A stretch of 8,683 nucleotides of DNA from Flavobacteriaceae bacterium (GTDB lineage Bacteria > Bacteroidota > Bacteroidia > Flavobacteriales > Weeksellaceae), in contig JAISSC010000228.1 of assembly GCA_031273305.1 (NCBI GenBank), positions 1-8,683 of the forward strand. The letters run 5' to 3'. This document shows, in pieces, positions 1 through 6,752 of the stretch. The translations under genes and the position numbers were made by a program. The notes beneath the pieces are model-generated. The model made no database searches and was not told where the DNA came from. It saw nothing but the letters and a program-made list of their open reading frames with translations. The first letter of the stretch is position 1. Each line of letters starts with the position of its first letter.

Positions 1-185
1 TCTTCCTGTGTGAGTTCGTTTCTGATGATGGAGTCTTTTATTGAGAGGGTTACCTCAGCGAAATCAAGAGGTGTATTATTATCTTCAACTGCTATGCCTG
101 AAATATATAGTTCTTGGGAGAAAGTTAGCATTCCCAAAAACAGAAAGAACGGTATTAGAAGATTTTTAATTATTTTAGTTTTCAT
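1..185 (-). CDS. Outer-membrane TonB-receptor-like beta-barrel protein, N-terminal fragment (runs off the window)
   Basis: Only the first 61 codons are inside the window; the gene continues beyond base 1. It starts at the ATG complementary to 183-185. The peptide begins with a lysine-rich stretch and a hydrophobic core (NLLIPFFLFLGML), then TFSQELYISG, which is a typical Sec signal peptide with probable cleavage near residue 23. The start of a carboxypeptidase-regulatory-like domain follows (TPLDFAEVTLSI). It is nearly identical to the beginning of the complete receptor at 767-3142: 5 base differences in 185, two of them changing residues (Ala21 to Thr, Arg31 to Ile). By homology it should be an outer-membrane receptor, but the plug and barrel are not visible, so its ligand and integrity are unknown. 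It is divergent from the XRE regulator at 322. Confidence 0.85.
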   Translation of the reverse strand, partial: MKTKIIKNLLIPFFLFLGMLTFSQELYISGIAVEDNNTPLDFAEVTLSIKDSIIRNELTQE

Positions 186-234
186 TTACAAGTAAGAGAC
201 CGTTATTTTTTATGATGTTATAAAGAATATGGGT

Positions 235-242
235 CAAAAGTA
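235..242 (-). promoter_or_regulatory. -7 promoter box of the first receptor gene
   Basis: On the minus strand this reads TACTTTTG, a perfect match to the Bacteroidota -7 consensus TAnnTTTG. It lies 49 bases upstream of the ATG at 185. No convincing -33 TTTG is seen at the expected 17-21 base spacing. The same box with the same flanks occurs in front of the second receptor at 3169-3176, which supports it. Confidence 0.55.
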
Positions 243-270
243 AATAAATGTTTTTGAAATAGTCTAACAT

Positions 271-290
271 TTTTTATTCGGTTTTATTCG
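271..290. repeat. Tandem 10-bp direct repeat, candidate operator between the divergent receptor and XRE genes
   Basis: TTTTATTCG occurs at 272-280 and again at 282-290, a period of 10 bases that places both copies on the same helix face. The first copy covers the presumed -33 region (TTCG 277-280) of the XRE promoter and the second lies between the -33 and -7 boxes. The position suits a binding site for the adjacent XRE regulator, allowing autoregulation and control of the divergent receptor. This is inference from position only. Confidence 0.35.
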
Positions 291-307
291 CATAATTTTT
301 ACATTTG
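277..307 (+). promoter_or_regulatory. Promoter of the XRE regulator gene
   Basis: The -7 box TACATTTG at 300-307 matches TAnnTTTG exactly. A partial -33 box TTCG (277-280) sits 19 bases upstream, the usual spacing. A start about four bases after the box would leave a 5' leader of roughly ten bases before the ATG at 322. An ATG at 317 is immediately followed by an in-frame TGA (ATG TTA TGA) and is not the start. Confidence 0.6.
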
Positions 308-321
308 CAAAAAACAATGTT

Positions 322-696
322 ATGATTAAAGAGAAACTTATCAATGTTCGCAAGACAAAAAAATTTTCGCAACAAGACATTGCAAATTATTTGAAAATAA
401 GCCAGACCCAATATCAAAGGAAAGAGAAAGGAGAGGTAAAAATTCTTGATTGTGAATGGGAGCGTATAGCGGAACTTATGAACGTGCCTGTAGAAGATAT
501 TTTAGAAAACGATGATAATGGTTCCATTTCTCAAAATTTTGAAAATGTTTCCGGCAATTATATAGGAAGTAATAACGTTTACTGCAGCCTTCCTGAATTT
601 GTTTTAGAAAATCTACAGAAATATATCACATGCCTTGAAGAAGAAATAAAATCTTTAAAGGAGACGGTGATTTCTTTAGAACAAAAACTTAAGTAG
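322..696 (+). CDS. XRE-family helix-turn-helix transcriptional regulator with C-terminal coiled coil
   Basis: This 124-residue protein has an HTH_3/Cro-C1-type domain at about residues 5-60. The helix-turn-helix core lies around residues 16-36 (SQQDIANYLKISQTQYQRKE), followed by the usual third and fourth helices ending in NVPVEDIL. A polar linker rich in Asn and Ser (about 64-88) leads to a heptad-like helix at about 92-123 (LEEEIKSLKETVISLEQKL), which I read as a dimerisation coiled coil. No ligand-binding or peptidase domain is present. It diverges from the receptor fragment at 1-185 and converges on the receptor at 767-3142, so it is a likely local regulator of these receptors and possibly of itself through the repeat at 271-290. 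The target is inferred. Its DNA is AT-rich like the receptors and richer in AT than gcvP. A decayed piece of a second copy seems to survive at 3181-3210. Confidence 0.85.
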   Translation: MIKEKLINVRKTKKFSQQDIANYLKISQTQYQRKEKGEVKILDCEWERIAELMNVPVEDILENDDNGSISQNFENVSGNYIGSNNVYCSLPEFVLENLQKYITCLEEEIKSLKETVISLEQKLK

Positions 697-721
697 AGAC
701 CCTTAAAATATTGTAATTCAA

Positions 722-739
722 AACTGTACCGATACAGTT
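722..739 (-). terminator. Probable terminator of the complete receptor gene
   Basis: This is a perfect 7-bp inverted repeat, AACTGTA / TACAGTT, with a 4-base loop, in the 70-base gap between two convergent genes. Read on the minus strand it lies 27 bases past the receptor stop codon, and the stem runs into TTTTG, a short U tract. On the plus strand no T run follows, so it is less likely to end the XRE transcript. The stem is AT-rich and therefore weak. Confidence 0.4.
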
Positions 740-766
740 ATTCGCAAGTACTTTTACCGTCAACCT

Positions 767-3142
767 CTAGTTAGTTCTATTTATTTCCTCCTGATTTCCT
801 ACATTTTTCTTATCTACAGATATTTTATCATTTCCAAATTTATAGGTCAGCGACAACCTAAAAAGTCTGTAATCAAAATAGTTCTTATAATCAATCCGGA
901 TATTATTGGTATAACTGATATAAGCAGGTCTGTTAGAACTTAAAATATCATTTATATTAAGACTGATCTGTAGTTTTTTATTCAATGCCAAATATTTTAT
1001 TGATGCATCTAACTGACTATAAGCATTATTCTTATCCAAATCAGAAACCCCTTTGAAGTTATACCAGTAAGAAATATTAAATACTAAGGTTTTACTTGCA
1101 TTGAGTATAAGATCATTGCTTGTAGAAAAATAGGTGTCTGCTCCGTTTAGGGTTTGATTGGTAATAGGAATTGAAGACTTTGACCAACTATAGAACCAAT
1201 AAAATGAAAATGTACTGGATAGCCATCTCAATTTTTTAAAAGTATAGGATTCTGAAATTCCCATCACAGAAGTACTAAAGAAGTTTTCTGCAATTGTTCT
1301 TTGGATATTTGTGTCATTATCTACAATGGTTATCTGTTCAAATCCGTTTTTTGTATGAGAAAAATGCAGGGAATTAGACCAGTTATCATTATGGGTGTAG
1401 TTAAATTCTATATTATCAGTAAAAGACGGCTGCAGAAAAGGATTTCCTTCTGAATAATAAAAAGGGCTGGTATACCACCTGAAAGGATTTAATCTACCAT
1501 ATGGAGGTCTGTTTATTCTTTTATTATAGTTAAGAGAAAAGGTATTTTTTTCCGTTGGAGTATAAGTAATATAAAAAGTCGGAAACAGTTTTGTGTAATT
1601 GTTATTATTTTTTTGATTCAATGTTTGAGAATAACCCTGTGTTTGTGTATTCTCCAACCTAAGACCTACTTGTGTTTCCCATTTTTTAGAAATATTTTTC
1701 GTTGCCGATATATATATTGATTGTGTGTTTTCTTTGTATTCAAACACATTACTTTGTGTAGGGTCAAATATTGGGCTTCCTGTCGTAATATCAAAATAAT
1801 TTACATCACTATCTGTTTTTATAAATGATACCTTCCCTCCATAGGTTAAATTAACCCATTTTAACGGATGCTCAAAGTCTAATTTTGCAGAATAATTTTC
1901 AATATCTTGCAAACTGGGATTATTTGCCGAGACTAAACCAAGCGTAGTGAAACTTCTATTATAAAAGTCTTTATACTTAAAATAGTCAAAATTTAGAATC
2001 ATTTTTTTACCGATAGTATCCATTTCAATAATTGAGTTGAGATTTATGGATTGATTATCATGCTTATTATTCTTAGTATCCGAAAGAGTTTTTATATATG
2101 AATCTATACTTGAATTATCAGCATTGTAAATGGTTGTCAATATATTTTCCTTAGTGGTTGGTCTATAGCCTCTCCCCAGATACTGAACTCCCATGTTCCA
2201 ATTATCGGTTATTTTATAATCAACTCCCAATCTTGCATTTAAAGAATTTTGGTGCTGTTTTCTTTTACTTTCTTCATTCCAAAGACCTTCAGGATAATAA
2301 ATTTTATGGCTTTGAATATCTGCAGATAAACCATTTCCATAATTTATATTGGTATATAATGAAAGCTTATTTTTTTGATAATCAAAACTTCCCCCAAAAG
2401 AACCTTTTGCATAAGTAGCCTGAGTATACGAACTTCTTAAAGAAGCATTCCAACTATCCTTTTTAGCCTTTTTCAACTGTATATTAATAATCCCGCTATT
2501 GCCTTCCGCATCGTATTTTGCAGGCGGGGTAGTAATTACTTCTATGCTTTTTATATTATCTGATGGGATTGATCTTAAGTAATTCACCAAATCTTCTCCT
2601 GAAATTTGCACCAATTTATCATCTATCATTACAGCCATTCCGCTTTTGCCTATCATGGAGATTTGGTCGTTCTTTATTCTTATACCGGGTGTTACTTTAA
2701 GGGCGTCCAGAGCATCGCCGCCGGAGGCGGCAACAGAATTCTCAACATTGAATATCAATCGGTCTACCTTTCTTTCGATTAGCTTTTTTTGCCCGGTTAC
2801 AGTTATGGATTGAAGTTCTTTTACCTTTTGTATTATGATGCTTCCCAAATCCAGATTATTCGTAAGGTTTATATCCTGAGAATAGAGAATCTCTCCTATC
2901 TGCTTAATTTGCAACATATAAGAACCCTGCGAAAGGTTGGATAAAGTGAAACTTCCATCTTCCTGTGTGAGTTCGTTTCTGATGATGGAGTCTTTTATTG
3001 AGAGGGTTACCTCAGCGAAATCAAGAGGTGTATTATTATCTTCAACTGCTCTGCCTGAGATATATAGTTCTTGGGAGAAAGCGAGCATTCCCAAAAACAG
3101 AAAGAACGGTATTAAAAGATTTTTAATTATTTTAGTTTTCAT
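767..3142 (-). CDS. Outer-membrane TonB-receptor-like beta-barrel family protein
   Basis: This is a complete 791-residue protein. Residues 1-23 form a signal peptide (hydrophobic core LLIPFFLFLGMLAF). Residues about 24-105 resemble the carboxypeptidase-regulatory-like domain found before many Bacteroidota receptors (TPLDFAEVTL, QEDGSFTLSNL). Residues about 112-225 look like a receptor plug, with GGDALDALKVTPGI at 141-154 and the plug-end motif SIEVITTPPAKYDAEGNSGIIN near 199-220. The rest is a long beta-barrel with alternating aromatic strands (about 230-770), including SLNYNKRINRPPYGRLNPF and the terminal strand LFRLSLTYKFG, followed by a polar tail of about 20 residues. Layout and length fit the OMP_b-brl_3-type outer-membrane family. 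Such proteins are thought to import or bind a substrate at the outer membrane; the substrate cannot be read here. There is no SusD-like partner in the window. It is a paralogue of the receptor at 1-185 and converges on the XRE gene. Confidence 0.88.
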   Translation of the reverse strand: MKTKIIKNLLIPFFLFLGMLAFSQELYISGRAVEDNNTPLDFAEVTLSIKDSIIRNELTQEDGSFTLSNLSQGSYMLQIKQIGEILYSQDINLTNNLDLGSIIIQKVKELQSITVTGQKKLIERKVDRLIFNVENSVAASGGDALDALKVTPGIRIKNDQISMIGKSGMAVMIDDKLVQISGEDLVNYLRSIPSDNIKSIEVITTPPAKYDAEGNSGIINIQLKKAKKDSWNASLRSSYTQATYAKGSFGGSFDYQKNKLSLYTNINYGNGLSADIQSHKIYYPEGLWNEESKRKQHQNSLNARLGVDYKITDNWNMGVQYLGRGYRPTTKENILTTIYNADNSSIDSYIKTLSDTKNNKHDNQSINLNSIIEMDTIGKKMILNFDYFKYKDFYNRSFTTLGLVSANNPSLQDIENYSAKLDFEHPLKWVNLTYGGKVSFIKTDSDVNYFDITTGSPIFDPTQSNVFEYKENTQSIYISATKNISKKWETQVGLRLENTQTQGYSQTLNQKNNNNYTKLFPTFYITYTPTEKNTFSLNYNKRINRPPYGRLNPFRWYTSPFYYSEGNPFLQPSFTDNIEFNYTHNDNWSNSLHFSHTKNGFEQITIVDNDTNIQRTIAENFFSTSVMGISESYTFKKLRWLSSTFSFYWFYSWSKSSIPITNQTLNGADTYFSTSNDLILNASKTLVFNISYWYNFKGVSDLDKNNAYSQLDASIKYLALNKKLQISLNINDILSSNRPAYISYTNNIRIDYKNYFDYRLFRLSLTYKFGNDKISVDKKNVGNQEEINRTN

Positions 3143-3182
3143 TTACAGGTATTAATAAAAATATGGGTCAAAAGTAAATAAA
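2958..3182. repeat. Duplicated receptor 5' end and promoter, second copy (first copy at 1-248)
   Basis: Bases 2958-3142 match 1-185 without gaps and with five substitutions. Beyond the start codons the copies differ by a gap of about 24 bases. They then agree again exactly over 23 bases: 226-248 in copy 1 and 3160-3182 in copy 2, both containing the -7 box. After that copy 1 continues into the regulator promoter, while copy 2 jumps to sequence resembling the inside of the regulator gene. The left edge of the repeat is unknown because copy 1 leaves the window. Confidence 0.9.
3169..3176 (-). promoter_or_regulatory. -7 promoter box of the complete receptor gene
   Basis: TACTTTTG on the minus strand, an exact TAnnTTTG match, 26 bases upstream of the ATG at 3142. 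It is identical to the box before the first receptor. The sequence upstream differs from copy 1 because of the deletion beyond 3182, so the -33 region of this gene is new; no good TTTG is visible at 17-21 bases. Confidence 0.55.
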
Positions 3183-3210
3183 AATTTCGCAATAGAACAT
3201 CGCAAATTAT
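3181..3210 (+). pseudogene. Possible remnant of a second XRE regulator gene
   Basis: This stretch aligns without gaps to 361-390, inside the helix-turn-helix coding region of the regulator (codons for K-F-S-Q-Q-D-I-A-N-Y), with 25 of 30 bases identical. It lies just upstream of the second receptor copy, in the same relative orientation as the intact regulator has to the first receptor. The homology stops at 3210, two bases before the terminal repeat of the element at 3212-3457. About 110 bases present in copy 1 (roughly 249-358: regulator promoter, repeats and start) are missing. AT-rich sequence makes chance matches easier, but the position argues for a real relic. Confidence 0.5.
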
Positions 3211-3315
3211 CTCCTGACTTTGACACTAAAATAGGTGTTGCAAGCAGAAGCCTGAAAGGCTTGATTTTCATAACCACAGGTTAGCGACCTGCGGGCAACG
3301 ACAACCAATGACAGA

Positions 3316-3349
3316 GGCTGAAAGGCGGGACTAGTCTTGCCTTTCAGGC
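3316..3349. repeat. Central hairpin of the palindromic element
   Basis: GGCTGAAAGGC at 3316-3326 pairs with GCCTTTCAGGC at 3339-3349 with one mismatch across a 12-base loop, which itself contains the palindrome GACTAGTC (3329-3336). The right half is also the perfect inverted complement of GCCTGAAAGGC at 3250-3260, so two alternative foldings are possible. Confidence 0.65.
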
Positions 3350-3370
3350 AAAGAGTGGGGTGGGTACTCT

Positions 3371-3391
3371 CCGCAGGTCGCCGACCTGCGG
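3371..3391. repeat. Perfect GC-rich palindrome in the right arm of the element
   Basis: CCGCAGGTCG and CGACCTGCGG form a perfect 10-bp stem separated by one base. The left arm has a decayed version at 3274-3294 (outer CC/GG and inner CAGGT/ACCTG, one mismatch, 5-base loop). Such a palindrome between genes is typical of REP-like repeats and could also stop or stabilise transcripts leaving gcvP. Confidence 0.7.
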
Positions 3392-3462
3392 TTATGAAGA
3401 TTCCGCCCTCCGGGCTTTCAAAAAATCATTTAGAGTATCGCATGGTCAAAGTCAGGAAAGAG

Positions 3463-3481
3463 TCTGCCCACTTTTTGGACA
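3463..3481 (-). terminator. Weak possible terminator of gcvP
   Basis: On the minus strand, CTGTCC and GGGCAG form a 6-bp stem with one G-U pair and a 7-base loop, about 20 bases after the gcvP stop. It is followed by ACTCTTTCC, a poor U tract. The palindromes further downstream may be the real end of the transcript. Confidence 0.25.
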
Positions 3482-3501
3482 GCCTCGACTTATTTTCGTA
3501 T

Positions 3502-6345
3502 TTACGGCTGTTCTATGGAATTACAGGTACATATCAGATTTCTATCACCGTAAGCATCATCTATCTTCCCTACGGAAGCCCAGAATTTCCTCTCCAAAAT
3601 CCAGTCCAGCGGATAAGCGGCTTTTTTCCTGCTATAAGCATGTTCCCAAGTATCTGAAGTAACCTCTTCCAAAGTATGTGGAGCATTTTTCAGCACACAA
3701 TCTTCAATAGAATATTCACCCTTTGCAACTTCATCAATTTCTTTCTTGATGGAGATCAAAGACTCGGCAAAACGGTTTAGCTCCGCCAGACTTTCACTTT
3801 CCGTAGGTTCTATCATTAAAGTTCCCGGAACGGGAAAAGACACCGTTGGAGCGTGGAATCCATAATCCATTAAACGTTTGGCTACGTCCCCCACTTCTAT
3901 ACCTAAGGGTTTAAAAGGGCGGAAATCCACGATTAGCTCATGAGCCACCCGTCCCTGTTTGTTGGCGTATAAAATTTGATAATACGAAGCGAGTTTTTCC
4001 TTTAAATAGTTGGCATTTAAAATAGCTGCGGCAGTAACCTTTTTCAATCCTTTATAGCCCAGCATACGAATATAAGCATAAGAAATATTCGCTACCAAAG
4101 CAGAACCATAAGGAGAAGAAGAAAAAGTAAGCCGGTCTTTTTCCCGAAGAGGAGCCTTAACCGTAGGCAGAAAAGGAACCAGATGTTCCGCAACACATAT
4201 CGGTCCTATTCCCGGACCTCCGCCTCCGTGAGGAATAGCGAAAGTCTTATGTAAATTCAGATGGCATACATCCGCCCCGATATATCCCGGACTAGTATAG
4301 GCTACCTGTGCGTTCATATTGGCTCCATCCATATAAACCTGACCTCCGCAGGAATGTATCAGGTCGATGATTTCTTTTATATTGGTATCGAAAAATCCGT
4401 AGGTAGACGGATAAGTAATCATCACGGCGGCAAGATTATCCTTATGAAGTTCTGCTTTTTGTTTCAGGTCTTCCAAGTCAAATTCTCCGTTTTCCAGATT
4501 TTTCACCACCACAACCTTTAATCCGGCAATAGCGGCAGAAGCAGGATTGGTTCCGTGTGCTGATTGAGGTATCAAAGCAATGTTTCTGTGTCCTTCTCCC
4601 TTAGCTTTCAGATATTCACGAATCACCATTAATCCCGAATATTCACCCTGCGCACCTGAATTAGGTTGCAAAGAAGTCCCGGCAAAACCGGTAATTTCAG
4701 CTAAATACCCTTCCAGTTCATGAATCATTTGAAGATAACCCTCTGCCTGTTCCTGAGGAACAAAAGGATGAATAGAATTCCATTCAATCCATGAAAGAGG
4801 AAGCATTTCAGTTGATGCGTTCAGTTTCATCGTACAGGAACCCAAAGAGATCATAGAATAATTTAATGCAAGGTCTTTTCTTTCCAGTCCTTTCACGTAT
4901 CTCATAAACTCGGTTTCCGTGCGGTATTTCTTGAACACTTCATGAGTTAAAAAGTCGGACTTTCGTATCAGGTTTTCAGGAATAGAAAACTCAATAGGAG
5001 CATCTAACTTTTTAAATTCCGTATTTTTATATCGTATAAAAAGAGATAAAATCAGGGCAAATCGCTCATCCGAAACAGTTTCATCCAGACTGATACTTAA
5101 AATCCCCTCCGAGAAATAGTTAAGGTTGATGTAAAAAGTCTCAAAAAGCGTTTTGATCTCTTCCTTTTCCTCTTCCGACAGGTAAATTTTAACAGTATCA
5201 AAGAACGGCTCTTGGGAAACATTGAACCCTATGGAGGTCAGATGCTCTTTCAGCAAAATTGCTTTTAAATGAATGTCCGAAGCAATAGACCTCAATCCTT
5301 CTGCTCCGTGATATACGGCATACATTCCTGCCATCACTGCTAACAAAACCTGAGATGTACAAATATTGGACGTTGCTCGTTCTCTTTTAATATGTTGTTC
5401 ACGGGTTTGAAGAGACATCCTCAATGCCCGGTTTCCATGTTTATCTTTGGATATTCCTATGATCCTACCCGGAATATGCCGTTTGTATTCCTCTCCACAG
5501 GCAAAATAAGCCGCAGAAGGGCCTCCATATCCCAAAGGAATACCGAATCGTTGAGTAGAACCTAAAGCAACGTCCGCACCTAATTCGGCAGGAGGAGTTA
5601 AGACCGTTAAAGATAAAATATCCGCAGCTATTACTACCTTTATCCCAAGTGTCTTAGCCTGAGAGATAAAATCCGAATAATCAAAAATTTCTCCATGTTT
5701 GGCAGGATATTGTACGAGAGCACCAAAAAAAGACTTATCAAAAGAAAAATCCTGATGTCTCCCTACGACTATCTCAATTCCCAATCCCAGAGCTTTGGTT
5801 TGTACTACTGCAATAGTTTGCGGGTATACTTCCTCCGAAATGAAAAATTTTGTAGCTTCATTTTGAGCCTTCGGACGTGCTTCATACAGCATATGCACGG
5901 CTTCGGATGCAGCGGTTCCCTCATCAAGCAGAGAAGCGTTGGTTAAGGGGAATCCCGTCAGGTCGGAGATCATCGTCTGGAAGTTTACTAATGCTTCCAG
6001 CCTTCCTTGAGAAACTTCTGCCTGATAAGGAGTATAAGCAGTATACCATCCCGGATTTTCAAAAATATTCCGCTGAACAGGGGCAGGAAGAACGGTTCCG
6101 AAATACCCGAATCCGATATAGGAATTATATATCTTATTCTTAGAAGCCAATTCTTTAGATAACAGTACCATATCGTATTCCGAAACAGGCTTGGGCAGTT
6201 CCGGTTCTTTTTGTCCCAAAATCTTTGCCGGTATGGTTTGTTCAATTAATTCCTGTACAGAATTTGCTTTGATCTCCTTAAGAATGGTTTGTATGTTGTC
6301 TTCATCAATTCCGATATGTCGGATAGAAAAATCAGAAGTATTCAT
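3502..6345 (-). CDS. gcvP: Glycine dehydrogenase (decarboxylating), P-protein of the glycine cleavage system
   Basis: This 947-residue protein has the usual length of a single-chain P-protein. It decarboxylates glycine with pyridoxal phosphate and passes the aminomethyl group to the lipoyl arm of GcvH, feeding one-carbon units to tetrahydrofolate via GcvT. The N-terminal half (about 1-440) contains SYIGFGYFGTVLP, NPGWYTAYTPYQAE, QGRLEALVNFQT and REQHIKRERATSNICTSQ. The C-terminal half contains GSCTMK at 502-507, HGTNPASA, and the PLP-binding segment LHKTFAIPHGGGGPG with Lys700. The protein ends in GDRNLICTC, as is usual for the family. All expected landmarks are present and no frameshift is seen. 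The start at 6345 puts the family-typical FSIRHIG near the N-terminus. Other gcv genes are not adjacent, which is common in this phylum. It is monocistronic as far as the window shows. Confidence 0.97.
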   Translation of the reverse strand: MNTSDFSIRHIGIDEDNIQTILKEIKANSVQELIEQTIPAKILGQKEPELPKPVSEYDMVLLSKELASKNKIYNSYIGFGYFGTVLPAPVQRNIFENPGWYTAYTPYQAEVSQGRLEALVNFQTMISDLTGFPLTNASLLDEGTAASEAVHMLYEARPKAQNEATKFFISEEVYPQTIAVVQTKALGLGIEIVVGRHQDFSFDKSFFGALVQYPAKHGEIFDYSDFISQAKTLGIKVVIAADILSLTVLTPPAELGADVALGSTQRFGIPLGYGGPSAAYFACGEEYKRHIPGRIIGISKDKHGNRALRMSLQTREQHIKRERATSNICTSQVLLAVMAGMYAVYHGAEGLRSIASDIHLKAILLKEHLTSIGFNVSQEPFFDTVKIYLSEEEKEEIKTLFETFYINLNYFSEGILSISLDETVSDERFALILSLFIRYKNTEFKKLDAPIEFSIPENLIRKSDFLTHEVFKKYRTETEFMRYVKGLERKDLALNYSMISLGSCTMKLNASTEMLPLSWIEWNSIHPFVPQEQAEGYLQMIHELEGYLAEITGFAGTSLQPNSGAQGEYSGLMVIREYLKAKGEGHRNIALIPQSAHGTNPASAAIAGLKVVVVKNLENGEFDLEDLKQKAELHKDNLAAVMITYPSTYGFFDTNIKEIIDLIHSCGGQVYMDGANMNAQVAYTSPGYIGADVCHLNLHKTFAIPHGGGGPGIGPICVAEHLVPFLPTVKAPLREKDRLTFSSSPYGSALVANISYAYIRMLGYKGLKKVTAAAILNANYLKEKLASYYQILYANKQGRVAHELIVDFRPFKPLGIEVGDVAKRLMDYGFHAPTVSFPVPGTLMIEPTESESLAELNRFAESLISIKKEIDEVAKGEYSIEDCVLKNAPHTLEEVTSDTWEHAYSRKKAAYPLDWILERKFWASVGKIDDAYGDRNLICTCNSIEQP

Positions 6346-6375
6346 GAGTTTAAATTAGGGTTGTTAATAACTGCT

Positions 6376-6404
6376 CAAATATAAGATTTTTAATTATATG
6401 TAAA
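6376..6404 (-). promoter_or_regulatory. gcvP promoter
   Basis: On the minus strand, TATATTTG (6376-6383) matches TAnnTTTG exactly. TTTA (6401-6404), three of four bases of the -33 consensus, lies 17 bases upstream. The -7 box is 30 bases before the ATG. No glycine-riboswitch-like structure fits in so short a leader. Confidence 0.55.
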
Positions 6405-6752
6405 TAATTCTTATAAAATCATAATGGCTTAAAAACAAAAGAACAGCAGCACAAAATTAAATAGCAAAACAGCAAAGAAATTAAATATAAAAACTCTGGA
6501 CATATTTATATATTAATTTGGCATAATGTCGTATTATTTATCAGGTCTGCGTACTATGATTTTTGTCTTATTTTTTGTAATAATTAAGATTTTTTGCATA
6601 ATATTGCTGCGGGGTTACCTTAAGATCCGTTCTGCTTGGATATATTTCTTGGTTGTTCAGCAACTTCAAAAAACATCCTTCCGGCTTATTAAGGAACCCA
6701 TTTTTTTTAACTTTATTATAGAACAACAATATAATTATACACTTTTTAAATT
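6405..6752. other. AT-rich intergenic stretch without a supported gene
   Basis: This is the divergent gap between the gcvP promoter and the secreted-protein gene. Near 6442-6487 there is an imperfect direct repeat built on ACAGCA...AAATTAAATA (two units about 25 bases apart). A promoter for the rightward gene must lie here, but only a 7-of-8 match to the -7 box (TTAATTTG, 6513-6520) without a good -33 box is visible. The open frame 6526-6756 is low-complexity and is not accepted as a gene. If the 6513-6520 box is used, the transcript would carry a leader of about 225 bases. Confidence 0.5.

Larger units (their letters stand above)
3212..3457. mobile_element. Small non-coding palindromic element (MITE-like or REP-type) with 13-bp terminal inverted repeats
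   Basis: The ends are perfect 13-bp inverted repeats, TCCTGACTTTGAC at 3212-3224 and GTCAAAGTCAGGA at 3445-3457. Inside are two larger opposing arms, 3253-3294 and 3371-3420. These share TGAAAG, TTCATAACC, CAGGT and CGACCTGCGG in inverted order, but with substitutions and small gaps. Each arm carries its own hairpin (3274-3294 and 3371-3391), and a further hairpin lies in the centre (3316-3349). No credible protein is encoded, and the block is more GC-rich than its surroundings. I see no target-site duplication. It fills most of the gap between the receptor promoter and the end of gcvP. It may be mobilised in trans by a transposase elsewhere, or be a REP-type repeat; the sequence does not decide between these. 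Confidence 0.6.

Noticed and set aside
2158..3155. Rightward open frames opposite the receptor gene (2158-2418 and 2937-3155), the latter also mirrored opposite the fragment at 10-195
   Set aside because: They are antisense shadows of the receptor coding sequence; the second looks conserved only because the receptor 5' end is duplicated.
3212..3457. CRISPR array
   Set aside because: The repeats are inverted and nested, not regularly spaced direct repeats, and there are no cas genes nearby.
3337..3662. Two overlapping rightward open frames across the palindromic element and the end of gcvP
   Set aside because: They are built from inverted-repeat sequence and antisense gcvP codons, and their products resemble no protein family.
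6346..6375. Glycine riboswitch upstream of gcvP
   Set aside because: The predicted 5' leader is only about 25-30 bases, far too short for a glycine aptamer, and no GG-rich paired core is visible.
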